Source: CAVQRC01 sp963715045 (GTDB lineage: Bacteria; Planctomycetota; Planctomycetia; Pirellulales; Lacipirellulaceae). Taken from it: DNA of 64,000 bases. The notes below the pieces were generated by a model. It saw nothing but the letters and a program-made list of their open reading frames with translations, searched no databases and was not told the DNA's origin. A program made the translations under genes and the position numbers. The stretch spans positions 744,001 through 808,000 of the forward strand of contig CAVQRC010000004.1 in the NCBI GenBank assembly GCA_963715045.1, in the 5' to 3' direction. This document shows positions 8,078 through 17,235 of the stretch, in pieces. Within the stretch, counting starts at the first letter, position 1. Each line of letters begins with the position of its first letter.

Positions 8078-9788
8078 GAACCGCCACCGCTGTGTCTTCA
8101 CTACGCGATACGCGGAGCACCTCATCAACGGTCGTGATGCCTTGCAGCACGCGGTGCCAGCCATCGTTGCGGAGGGTGTGCAGTCCGCCGCGGATGGCGG
8201 CCTGGCGGATTGCGGAAGACGGAGACCGCTCGGCCGCGAGGGCCCGGATTTCCTGGTTCACGACCAGCAGTTCGTACAGCCCCGTGCGACCGCGGTAGCC
8301 CGTATGCCGGCAATGTTTACAGCCGATGGCGCGGTACAGCGGCTGGTCTTCGGCGTTCAAGAGCTCGAACGGGAAGTCGGCGGGCAACTCATCCGCGCTT
8401 GGACGATAGGCTTCGCGGCAACTCTTGCACAAGTTGCGAACGAGCCGTTGTGCCATGACGCCTTCGACCGTACTGCTCACGAGAAACGGCTCGACGCCCA
8501 TGTCGATCAACCGCATGAAGGCCGCCGACGAATCGTTCGTATGCAGCGTGCTGAACACGAGGTGGCCGGTCAGCGACGCCTGAATGGCGTTCTCCGCCGT
8601 TTCGAGATCGCGGATTTCCCCGACCAGCACGACGTCCGGATCGTGCCGCAGGATGCTCCGCAGACTGGCGGCGAACGTGAGTCCGACCTTCGGATGGACC
8701 TGGATCTGCTGAATCCCGTCCAGCTGGTACTCGATCGGATCCTCGCTGGTAACGATCTTGGTGGCGTCGCTCTTGATCTCGTTGAGGGCACTGTACAACG
8801 TGGTCGTCTTGCCGGAGCCGGTCGGCCCGGTGACCAGCACGATCCCGTAGGGAAGCTGGATCAACTTGTTGAACTGCTGGTAAGTATGGGAGGGCATTCC
8901 CAGACCTTGCAGCGAGAAATTGGTGTTCTCCTTGTCGAGCACGCGGAGTACGACGCCTTCTCCGTGGAGCATGGGGATGATCGAAATCCGCAAGTCGATT
9001 TCGCGGCCGGCTGTGCGGACCTTCACCCGCCCGTCCTGGGGCACGCGCCGTTCGGCAATGTTGAGCCGGGCCATGATCTTCAGCCGGCTGATGATGGCCG
9101 CGCGAAACTGATGGATCTCGGGAGGGACCGGTTGTTGCTGCAGCACGCCATCGATGCGATAGCGGATCTGCATGCCCGCGGCAGTCGATTCCAGATGGAC
9201 ATCACTGGCACGGGCCGTCACGGCTTCACTGAGGATCTCATTGACAAGTCGGACGACTGACGCCTGCTGGGCCATCTCGGCCGTCTCGGCGTCGACCCCC
9301 TCGAGAGAGTCGATGCCCTCTGGCTCGTCATCCCCTCGCTGGGAGAGCATGCCTTCGATCGTTTCGGCGCCGACCCCCAGATGCTGTTTGATGAGGGCGG
9401 AAACTTCGGCGGGGCGGGCAAGAACGGGGATGATCCGCTCGCCAGTGGCGGCCCCGGCCAGATCGATGGCTTCGAGGTCGAATGGATTGGAGACGACCAC
9501 GGTCAAGCCGTCACGCTGTTGCTTGATGGGGAAGATGCCCCGGCGATGAATTAACCGCACCGGAAAGTGATTGAGCAGGCCCTCATCGACATCCAGTTCG
9601 ACGACCTGCACGACGGGCATCGCCAGCGTGATGCCGACGGCCTCGAGCAATTCGTCTTCATCGGCGAGCCCCAAAACCTGCACGACGCGGATGACGTCAC
9701 CGCCTTCGCGAAAGGCGCCGCGAGCGATCCGCAGTTGTTCGGAATCGAGAGGCCTGCCGGCCAGGTTTGCAGCAGAACCGAAATTCAT
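8070..9788 (-). CDS. gspE: T2SS assembly ATPase GspE
   Basis: A protein of 572 residues, the hexameric cytoplasmic ATPase that powers pseudopilus growth. The N-terminal third is an MshEN/GspE-N-like domain. The ATPase core shows Walker A (GPTGSGKTTT, about residue 320), an Asp-box region (VTSEDPIEYQLDGIQQIQV), Walker B (DPDVVLVGEIRD, about residue 382) and a His-box (LTGHLVFSTLHTND). A four-cysteine zinc-binding loop is present at about 453-493 (CKSC then CKHC), as in canonical GspE/PilB. The gene is followed directly by gspF. Upstream, 429 bases separate it from the secretin-like gene, so it may have its own promoter. Confidence 0.95.
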   Translation of the reverse strand: MNFGSAANLAGRPLDSEQLRIARGAFREGGDVIRVVQVLGLADEDELLEAVGITLAMPVVQVVELDVDEGLLNHFPVRLIHRRGIFPIKQQRDGLTVVVSNPFDLEAIDLAGAATGERIIPVLARPAEVSALIKQHLGVGAETIEGMLSQRGDDEPEGIDSLEGVDAETAEMAQQASVVRLVNEILSEAVTARASDVHLESTAAGMQIRYRIDGVLQQQPVPPEIHQFRAAIISRLKIMARLNIAERRVPQDGRVKVRTAGREIDLRISIIPMLHGEGVVLRVLDKENTNFSLQGLGMPSHTYQQFNKLIQLPYGIVLVTGPTGSGKTTTLYSALNEIKSDATKIVTSEDPIEYQLDGIQQIQVHPKVGLTFAASLRSILRHDPDVVLVGEIRDLETAENAIQASLTGHLVFSTLHTNDSSAAFMRLIDMGVEPFLVSSTVEGVMAQRLVRNLCKSCREAYRPSADELPADFPFELLNAEDQPLYRAIGCKHCRHTGYRGRTGLYELLVVNQEIRALAAERSPSSAIRQAAIRGGLHTLRNDGWHRVLQGITTVDEVLRVSRSEDTAVAVHA

Positions 9789-10217
9789 GGGTAGTGTCGC
9801 ACCTTGCTGCTAACTTCCGTGAAGACAGCTACAGCGAATTGCGTGCCAAGCGATGAATGGCGCAGGAGGGAAGTCAGGAGGTGGGGTAAAGGGGCGGGGC
9901 GGGCACGCATTCAGGCTTCCGAGCCCGGCGTGCGGTGGTTGGGGGCGGGCGGAACTGACACACCAGTGTAGTAGTCGCCGCTCACTGAAGGCAAGCGCGG
10001 TGTGCCTCCTCCCGGGATGCCAGGGATGCCATCGGACCAGGCCGGGATGCCTGGTTGCGCGTGTGTGAAAAGCCAGTTCGAGGCTCGACTTAGGGAGAAA
10101 GGAGCTCTCTTTGCCCGACTGTGCGGAGAAGCCGCCGTCCACCGCTGCTGCTGTCGGGAAACGCGTCGCAGAGGCGGTGCGCGAGTTCTTGTTGGATCGG
10201 CCCGACTCAGGCCGGCT
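9789..10217. other. Intergenic region between secretin-like gene and gspE
   Basis: 429 bases. I checked the operon strand for a missing secretin barrel and found no secretin motifs; the interval is also too short for one. The only structure seen is a GGGATGCC motif repeated three times (about 10013-10050). Short frames present on both strands have no recognisable features. Confidence 0.5.
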
Positions 10218-13200
10218 TCATCGATTCCTGTCGCGAAGCAGTTCCAATAGCATGGACTCGACGGACTCGCCGCTGAGCGCTTCGAGTTGAAGGACGCGAA
10301 CGCCTTCGCGGGGCGACTGAGCGGCCTGGTCGACCTCGCCGGCAAACAGGCGAATCTCTTCGACCAGCGATTGGGGGGCCACCAGCAACAAGGAATTGCT
10401 GGGCACATCGGTGTCGATCGTCATCAACGGAGCCCGGCTGGCAGCATTGAATTGCCGCAAGAGTTCGGCCACCGTGGCGTCGGCCTCGGGTGGGATCTCG
10501 ATCGGGGACCGGCCCCCGCCAGCCGATAGCTGCGTCTTATAGAGATTGCGAATCTGGTCGGCGAACCGCCCGACATCTGCATACTCAAGCGGCACGATTG
10601 CCGGTTTCGTCTGGGCGAGCAGGTCGGCGGTCTGTTCCTGATCGAGAATCCGCAGCAGCGATTGGAGTTCACTGCGGTCGTTGCGACGACCGAGGACAAT
10701 CAACGCGTTGAGACGCTCGTCGGCCATGATCGCGATCGGTCCGCTCACCAGCTGCAGCGGCGCCCGCTGGAACAGCTTGTTCAGGTTGTCCGCGAGCTGG
10801 CTCGCACTGGCGTGTTCGAGAAAGAAAATCGAATAGCTCCGTCCTGCGGCTCCGCGACCTCCACTCGTGAATTGAGACAGCAGTCGTTCCATCTGAGCGA
10901 CCGCTTCCGGGTCGTCCGAAACGATCGTCACGCCCCCTTCGTCCGGGATCAACACGATCGGCGGCGGGTCGCCGGCGGTGGCCGTGTCGCCCGGTGAGGC
11001 GACCACCGGTGGTTGCGTCGACGTCGAGCCGGATTGTTGGCACTCCGGGGTGTCGTCCGAGGGATCGACGGCGTCCGGGAATACTTCCAGATCGTCGTGC
11101 AGGTCCTCGCCGGAAGCGGCGTCTGGAGGTGGGGTGGACCCATCGTCGATTCGCAGCGGGTTGGGCCGCAGCTTGTTCCAGATTCGCTCGATCTCTCGAA
11201 TCGCCTCGGCGGGATCCGTGTCGAAGGGGACATAACGTGTTCCGGTTCGTCCGTGGGGCAGTCGGTCCAGCCGCGTCTCTCCCATCTCGATGAGCGTCTG
11301 GCGAATCTCGTCGATTTGCTCGGTGGTGCCTCGGACGAGGAGGCGACTGCCTGAGATGTCGGCGGTGACCAACGGACGCGGGCCGGATGAGGTATCGAAC
11401 AGCCCACCGATGGCTTCCTCGGCCGCATCCGCATCAAGCAGTTCCAGAGCGAACACGCGAACGGACGTTTCCTGCGGTTCCAATTCGCCGATGACATCGC
11501 GGATGCGGGCATGCTGCAGCGGGGTGGCGACCGCGACCAGACGGTTGCCCTTGTTGTCCCAAGAGAGTGTGGCCGATCCACTCGGGTCGCGAACGATATC
11601 TTCGAGGGCACCGCGAATCCCGGCGATATCCAATCCCTGCAGGGGATACACGTGGACCTCGCGATCCCCTGACTGAGTGCCCGCGATCCGATCCGCAGCT
11701 TCGACTTCTGCCTGGATCTCTTCCTGTTTGCCCGGAGGCGCTACCGCAAGCAGGGCGCTGGCCGCCGGGTCGCCCGAAATCATCACGCTCCGATCGTTTG
11801 CGTAACGAAAGCGAATCGCATTGGAGAGCGTCCCGACATCCGCGTGGCGGAGGGGATAGACCCGCAATTGGGCGACGGTGGACGCCGCGGTGGTGCCTTC
11901 GTTGGCAGCCGCGATCTGGGCGGCGATCAGTTCGTGGATCGGAGCGGGAGCGGCCGCGACGATCGACCGCGTGGTGGGGTCGAGCGTGAAGGTCACCTGG
12001 CGATCGGCCGTAAAGATCGTCTGCAGGGCAGTCAGGACGGCCGAGGGCTCCGCATCGCGAACGGTGTAGATCTTGAGGATGCTGTTTTGTTGCTGGGCGG
12101 CCTCGTTCGCGGCCGCGACATGCCGGGCGATCTGCGTTTGTTGTTCGGGCGATGCCACGACCACGATGGCTTTGTTTTTGGCGTCGATCGTGAAGCGGAC
12201 CTCGGGATCGGACGCATACAGACTCTGCAGGACCGTCATCAGGGCCTGAGGATCGACCTGGGGAATCGTGTAGACGGCGAGCTCGCCCGACTCATCCTCG
12301 CGGCGGATCGCGTTGGCGATGGTCTCAATCATGCCGGCGATATTCTGGTGCAGCTCCGGCGGAGCGACGGCGAGCACAGTCTGCGATGTGGGATCGAGCG
12401 TCAACCGCACGCGGCGATCCGCGGCAAACACCTGCTGCAGGGCCGTGGTGACGGCCTGGGCGTTCGCCTCGCGAACGGTGTAGGCCTGCAACTGGGGTGC
12501 CGCAGGGCCGCTGGTCACGTCGCGGTCGGCTTCCGCGATGTGCCGGCCGATCGATTCGAGATCTTCCCGGGAGCCGACCGCGACGATCGCGCGACGCTCT
12601 GGATCGGCCTGGATTTGCACACGGTCGTTGCCGTCGGCGAAAAGTCTTTCGAGCAGGACGACCATCATTTGGGGATCGGCGGATTGCAGCGGGAAGACTT
12701 TGACATCGCGACCTTCCAGGCGGTTGGAGGCCACGTCGATCCCTTCGAGCAGTTCTCGCATCAGACGCTGATCTTCCGGAGTGCCGCGAACGAGCAGGGA
12801 TGCATCGTCTTCACTCGCGGCCACCGAAGCGTTGCGGACCATGCGGCGGGCGGAGGAGTAAACCTCGCTCGCCCGGATGTGCTTCAGGGGGTACGCGACG
12901 AGTTCCATCCGCTGCTCGTCGAGTTCGTTTTGCTGCTCGGCGAGCCAGGCGTCGATGGCGGCGCGGAGCGATTCGTGCAGTTTGGCCGTCGTGCGGATGA
13001 GCAGGGCATGCCCGGCCTCGCTGGGGATCACCACCGCGTCCGGCGCGATCTGCTGCACCAGCGGCAGCAACTCGGCCGGGGATGCTTCCTGCAGATCGTA
13101 GGCCACGAACGGACCGTCGGCGGCTGCGTCGAGCTCACGAAGCTGCTCCAGGACGCGTTCCAGTTCGGCGTGCTGGGCTTCATCGCCGTACGCGAACAGC

Positions 13201-15368
13201 GTGCTCGTGGTGGCATCGATCGAAAGGTCCATGCCGAGCAGCCGTTGCAGGCTGCTCTGCCAGCGGGGATCGATGCCGGGCACCCGGTGAATCGCGACGC
13301 GATCCTCGTCCGTCCCCTCCGCCGACTTCCGCATCTCCTCGAGCAGGTCGGCAATTTGCCGCTGCAGCTTGTCTTCGGCGATCGCGATGATCACGTTCCG
13401 CGCGGCGTCGATCTTGAAGTCGACCGCGGCGAATCGCTCCGACAAGACTTCGAGGACGAAGCGGGGATCGAGAGGTGCGGTCGAAAACACGCGATACCGA
13501 AACGTGCTGTCGTCGCCGGAGTCGTCCGATCCGTCCTGGGCGGATTCAGCGACCGGCTGCAAGGCGGCACGAACGGCTTCGTGATCCTGTGCCGTGCCGC
13601 GGACCAGGACTCGCTGGCGACCGCGATCCCCCACAATCGTGGCACCCGGAGAGACCTGCTGCAGCAGGCTGACGACGGCCTCGACGTCGGCCCGGCCGAC
13701 CGGATAGGCCTCGACTCGGGGTTCATCGTCGGTGTTGGGCTGTTGTTTGAGTTCCTCGAGCAGCCGTTCGATTTCCGTGAAGGCCGTCGCGGTCGACCAG
13801 ACGTAGAGCTCGCCGGTCGTCTGATTCCATTCGACGGTGGCTTCAGGAAATCGGGCCTTGATCACGGGCTGCATACTTGCGAAGCGATCCCGCTGCACGG
13901 GGTCGAGAGGAAACAGACGAAACTGTCGCTCCGCGCGCGGGGGGAGTTGCTGGCTCACGTCGCGGATTGCCTCGGCGATGAGCTGTTGCTGCCGCGGATT
14001 GGCTTTGACGACGACCTCCCGGCGGGGGGCGTTGATCTCGACCACGGCTTCGGGCGCGAGCTCGGCAAGCAACGCGGCCAGTGAGGCCGGTGGTTCCTTC
14101 TCGAGCGGGTATACGCGGAGTGTCGGCAGGTCGTCGGCAGACTGCCCCGTATCGAGCTCGGTAATCAGTTCGGCAAGCGTGGTCAGGTCTTCACTGGCGG
14201 CGACGGCGACAATCCGCCGGGCGGCCGGATCGGCGGTAAGTTCGGCCCGGGGTACGAGCGTGCGGAGCAGTTCGATCAGTGACGTGACATCGCGCCGCTC
14301 CACGGCGAACACTCGGATTTGTTTTCGCGTTCCGCGGCCGGGACTGGTGATGAGTTTCACGATCGCCTGACGCACGTCCGCGTGCTGTTCCGGGGAGCCC
14401 CACACGACGAGTTGCTGGGCATCTTCGTCGATACGGACGCGGGCTTTGGGGGCGACCAGTTCCAGGTCCTGGACCAGCTGCGTCCGCTGCTCGGGGCTCA
14501 AGCTCGCAAGCGGGTAGACTTCGAGTTGCAGCCTGGAGACCGTGTCGCCCTGTTGCAGTTGTTCCAGGAGCTGGGCAGCGGCCGCCTGTTGCGTCGGTGT
14601 GGCGTAGACGTTCAGGACTTCCAATTGCGAATCGTGGATGGCCTCGATGCCGAGCAAGACCTTGAAAACTTCTAAGGTCGCGGCCGGGTCGAGCGTGTCG
14701 AGGGGATACGTCTTGAGGACCGGCTTTTCCGGGGCCGGGGGAGTGGGGGCGGCAGCCGGAGCCGGCACCGAACTGATCACGGCCGCGATCGCTTCCATCA
14801 CGCCGGCACGGTCGGTGACCACGATCTGCTTCGAGGCCGGCAACGCGGTCGCCACATGATGCGTCCCCAGCAGCGGCTTGATCTCGGCCAGGATCGCCTG
14901 GGGGTCACGTCCGCCGATCGGAAAGGCGACCGTCACGATCTCGAACCGCCCCCGCTGAGGGATATCGGCGATTGCCACGCGGGGCACGATCTCCTGAGGG
15001 ATGCCGTTGCGGAGGTCCACCACGTTTAACGCTCGCTCGTGGCGAATCAACGCGAAGCCCTTCGTCAACAGGACGCCGTTGATCAGGTCGAGCGCCTCGC
15101 CAGGCGTGTATTCCTTGCTGTCGCTGTAATGAAACGTGCCCGGGGGTTCCTCGTTCATGATCAACGCCAGATCGGACTGGGCCGCCAGCCAGTCCAACAC
15201 GTCCGACCATTTCTGCTTGCTGAAATTGAACTTCAGCTTTCCCGCCGCCGTGTCCGCTTCGGCGACTGCAGTGTCCGTGCCTGCTGCATCCGGCGGCTGG
15301 GCCAACGACCCGGTCGCGAAAACGCAGACCATGATCGCGGATAGGAATAACCGAAGGGTGGTGTGCAT
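10218..15368 (-). CDS. Giant multi-repeat secretin short-domain protein lacking a secretin barrel
   Basis: A secreted protein of about 1716 residues. The start is set at the ATG at 15368 because it opens a good signal peptide (MHTTLRLFLSAIMVCVFATG, then SLAQ); a GTG at 15383 is the alternative. After the signal comes an N0/STN-like domain (about residues 45-120, containing WSDVLDWLAAQSDLALIM). Then come about twenty tandem modules of 62-75 residues with the pattern V.P(L/I)......L..L......V..D.....L.V.........I...I..L. These match secretin short domains (NolW/N1-N3-like), for example LKTYPLDTLDP, LQLEVYPLASL, LAVYTIPQVDP and LKIYTVRDAEP. A normal GspD has three such modules and then a C-terminal beta-barrel of about 250 residues. 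Here the last module is cut short and no barrel follows. An acidic, Pro-rich linker interrupts modules near residues 1380-1460. It heads the T2SS operon in the gspD position. A periplasm-spanning scaffold that docks onto a separate barrel is one inference. Confidence 0.8.
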   Translation of the reverse strand: MHTTLRLFLSAIMVCVFATGSLAQPPDAAGTDTAVAEADTAAGKLKFNFSKQKWSDVLDWLAAQSDLALIMNEEPPGTFHYSDSKEYTPGEALDLINGVLLTKGFALIRHERALNVVDLRNGIPQEIVPRVAIADIPQRGRFEIVTVAFPIGGRDPQAILAEIKPLLGTHHVATALPASKQIVVTDRAGVMEAIAAVISSVPAPAAAPTPPAPEKPVLKTYPLDTLDPAATLEVFKVLLGIEAIHDSQLEVLNVYATPTQQAAAAQLLEQLQQGDTVSRLQLEVYPLASLSPEQRTQLVQDLELVAPKARVRIDEDAQQLVVWGSPEQHADVRQAIVKLITSPGRGTRKQIRVFAVERRDVTSLIELLRTLVPRAELTADPAARRIVAVAASEDLTTLAELITELDTGQSADDLPTLRVYPLEKEPPASLAALLAELAPEAVVEINAPRREVVVKANPRQQQLIAEAIRDVSQQLPPRAERQFRLFPLDPVQRDRFASMQPVIKARFPEATVEWNQTTGELYVWSTATAFTEIERLLEELKQQPNTDDEPRVEAYPVGRADVEAVVSLLQQVSPGATIVGDRGRQRVLVRGTAQDHEAVRAALQPVAESAQDGSDDSGDDSTFRYRVFSTAPLDPRFVLEVLSERFAAVDFKIDAARNVIIAIAEDKLQRQIADLLEEMRKSAEGTDEDRVAIHRVPGIDPRWQSSLQRLLGMDLSIDATTSTLFAYGDEAQHAELERVLEQLRELDAAADGPFVAYDLQEASPAELLPLVQQIAPDAVVIPSEAGHALLIRTTAKLHESLRAAIDAWLAEQQNELDEQRMELVAYPLKHIRASEVYSSARRMVRNASVAASEDDASLLVRGTPEDQRLMRELLEGIDVASNRLEGRDVKVFPLQSADPQMMVVLLERLFADGNDRVQIQADPERRAIVAVGSREDLESIGRHIAEADRDVTSGPAAPQLQAYTVREANAQAVTTALQQVFAADRRVRLTLDPTSQTVLAVAPPELHQNIAGMIETIANAIRREDESGELAVYTIPQVDPQALMTVLQSLYASDPEVRFTIDAKNKAIVVVASPEQQTQIARHVAAANEAAQQQNSILKIYTVRDAEPSAVLTALQTIFTADRQVTFTLDPTTRSIVAAAPAPIHELIAAQIAAANEGTTAASTVAQLRVYPLRHADVGTLSNAIRFRYANDRSVMISGDPAASALLAVAPPGKQEEIQAEVEAADRIAGTQSGDREVHVYPLQGLDIAGIRGALEDIVRDPSGSATLSWDNKGNRLVAVATPLQHARIRDVIGELEPQETSVRVFALELLDADAAEEAIGGLFDTSSGPRPLVTADISGSRLLVRGTTEQIDEIRQTLIEMGETRLDRLPHGRTGTRYVPFDTDPAEAIREIERIWNKLRPNPLRIDDGSTPPPDAASGEDLHDDLEVFPDAVDPSDDTPECQQSGSTSTQPPVVASPGDTATAGDPPPIVLIPDEGGVTIVSDDPEAVAQMERLLSQFTSGGRGAAGRSYSIFFLEHASASQLADNLNKLFQRAPLQLVSGPIAIMADERLNALIVLGRRNDRSELQSLLRILDQEQTADLLAQTKPAIVPLEYADVGRFADQIRNLYKTQLSAGGGRSPIEIPPEADATVAELLRQFNAASRAPLMTIDTDVPSNSLLLVAPQSLVEEIRLFAGEVDQAAQSPREGVRVLQLEALSGESVESMLLELLRDRNR

Positions 15369-15487
15369 CTCGCGAGTTGTCACGGCGGGCTGTTGGGAGT
15401 TGGAGATGCTGGTTTTCTACGAGGCATTATGGGTCTCGCCGCGCGGGGGTTCAACTTTCGCTCGAAGGTGGCTCGGGGACGGGGAGA

Positions 15488-15580
15488 ACCACGAAATACA
15501 CGAAATACACGAAATAGAAACCGGTTTTGGTGGCCAGCGGCGAGATCGAATCTTTTCGTCTATTTGGTGTATTTCGTGGT
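15488..15580. repeat. CACGAAATA tandem and inverted repeat
   Basis: Three tandem copies of the 9-mer CACGAAATA (15490-15516) inside a 14-base perfect inverted repeat: ACCACGAAATACAC at 15488-15501 pairs with GTGTATTTCGTGGT at 15567-15580. It sits between two divergent genes, so it could form a large hairpin in transcripts from either side. Similar CACGAAA-type repeats occur in intergenic DNA of other bacteria as far as I recall. Confidence 0.8.
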
Positions 15581-15742
15581 CTGCGAGAGAGGCGACCATC
15601 TCCCCCATCGAAGCACCACGGTTGGATCTCCGACTGCTGGAGAAACAAGCTGTTACGGTTTGGCCCACCCGCGGCATTGGAAAGGAGGAACGGACCACTG
15701 GCCCATCACTCGCCCTGAACCGATTTGTGGGAGACTGCCGAA

Positions 15743-17086
15743 ATGTCCCAAGTGCCTCTGCTTCGCGTGGGCAGCGCGGGTCCCGTCGTGACGGCTGTCC
15801 AATGGATTCTCAACGAAGCCGGCGTGACCGAGCGGGATCTCAAGTTGGACGGAATGTTCGGCAATCTCACCCGCCAGGCCGTCTCGACGTTTCAGCACCG
15901 CGCGGGAATCTCCTCCGACGGGATTGTGGGTTCGCAGACCTGGAACGCTTTCGCCGAATCACTCGAAGGGGGCCGGCACGGTCCCGCGGCGGGTTCGCAG
16001 ACCATTTTTCCCGACACGCTCTCGGCGGCGTTCGTGAAGGCGCTCGCGGAGCGGTCCGGATCGAGCCGCCTGCAGTTTGGCGGTGGCGGAGGCGGTGGCG
16101 GCAACGGATCGGGTGGAGGGAAGGCGTCTCCGGAGCCCAAACAACTCAAGAGTATGGTCAAACCAACGGGCTTCTCGAAAATCGGCGACGATGCGATTAT
16201 CGGTCTGATCTACTTTGAGACCGATTCGCATACGCTCGATGCTCAGGACAAGCAGGAACTCAAGAAGCTGGCCGCCTACAAGAAGTATTGGGACGCGCAC
16301 CCGAGTACGCCGCCGATCCTGTTTCGCTATGACGCGTGGTGCGATACGACGGGTACGTTTGCTCACAACAAGGAACTGGCCAAGAAGCGGGGTGCCGCAG
16401 TCGAGAACTACGTACGCAATCACGTGCTGACCAACCATGCGAAGTATCGCCAGCCGGCGAAGATCAATCCGATCGGGCGAAAGTGGAAACCGACACCCAA
16501 GTCCGACCCGGCGGAGCGGGTCGTGCTGATCATCGCTCCGCCGCTGAAGCGAACGTCGACGCCCAAGCCAAAGCCGCCGACGCTGACCGACCGCATTGCC
16601 CGGGCGATGACCGCGATCATGCAGAATCCGCCGAGCCAGGTGCAGTTTGGCCACATCATCTGCTTCTTGTCGAAGCTCTTGGCTGAAGAAACCGGCGGGC
16701 CGAAGAGCTACGACGAATTCTGGGACGGAGAGAATCGTGATTTTGTCCGCGCGATGGAGAGTTTGCGACCGCCATTGACGTCGACGGAGATTGCCCAATT
16801 CAAACTTCGCATCCGGGATATCCTGATGGGCCCCGGGTTCGAAAACAAAAAGAGCCTCAATTTTTCTCGCGAGGTGCTGATCGGGATCGACAAGAAGATC
16901 CTCGAGGGCATGCGGGTGGTGAAGCGGAATATGGCACTCTCCGGAGGCTCGGGCTCGCAGAAGGGGTACAAGGCCTTGCTGCAGGTCAACACGCACGTAT
17001 TCGCGGAACCGATTCACGGCGTGGGTGGCCACGTCTACAAGCCGACTTCGAGCTACAACTGTTATCTGGATGCGTTGAAGAAATGA
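15743..17086 (+). CDS. Peptidoglycan-binding, OmpA-like multidomain protein
   Basis: A protein of 447 residues. The ATG at 15743 is preceded by GGGAG at a suitable distance; an in-frame TTG six codons earlier is less likely. Residues 5-70 form a PG_binding_1 domain (VGSAGPVVTAVQWILNEAG, then DGMFGNLTRQAV and GIVGSQTWNAF). A Gly-rich linker follows at about 112-127. Residues 150-275 look like an OmpA-C domain (IYFETDSHTLDAQDKQEL, then NKELAKKRGAAVENYV). The C-terminal 170 residues match no family I recognise. No signal peptide or lipobox is visible, which is odd for a wall-binding protein and suggests export by a dedicated machine or an intracellular assembly such as a contractile-injection particle. 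No such system is in the window. It is divergent from the T2SS operon. Confidence 0.7.
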   Translation: MSQVPLLRVGSAGPVVTAVQWILNEAGVTERDLKLDGMFGNLTRQAVSTFQHRAGISSDGIVGSQTWNAFAESLEGGRHGPAAGSQTIFPDTLSAAFVKALAERSGSSRLQFGGGGGGGGNGSGGGKASPEPKQLKSMVKPTGFSKIGDDAIIGLIYFETDSHTLDAQDKQELKKLAAYKKYWDAHPSTPPILFRYDAWCDTTGTFAHNKELAKKRGAAVENYVRNHVLTNHAKYRQPAKINPIGRKWKPTPKSDPAERVVLIIAPPLKRTSTPKPKPPTLTDRIARAMTAIMQNPPSQVQFGHIICFLSKLLAEETGGPKSYDEFWDGENRDFVRAMESLRPPLTSTEIAQFKLRIRDILMGPGFENKKSLNFSREVLIGIDKKILEGMRVVKRNMALSGGSGSQKGYKALLQVNTHVFAEPIHGVGGHVYKPTSSYNCYLDALKK

Positions 17087-17235
17087 GGTCGGGGGGCGGA
17101 TGGGGTGATGGGCAAATGGAGGCCGTGAGCTGATCGGGGTTGCCGCGGAGTTGCCCTGCTCGGATTTGCTCTGGGGGTTGCATCAGGCTACGATCCAGGC
17201 CGTTTTGTTGGCCAAGTTCAGCGAAGAGGCCTCGC

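Noticed and set aside
8076..9260. A 394-codon open frame on the plus strand
   Set aside because: Antisense to gspE, which has all ATPase motifs; no recognisable motif in the antisense frame.
9789..10217. Possible lost secretin barrel after the repeat protein
   Set aside because: No secretin motif in any minus-strand frame and the gap is too short for a barrel.
11844..14084. A long open frame of about 746 codons on the plus strand
   Set aside because: It lies fully antisense to the secretin-like repeat protein and has no domain or start signal. It follows from high GC and repeated codon patterns.
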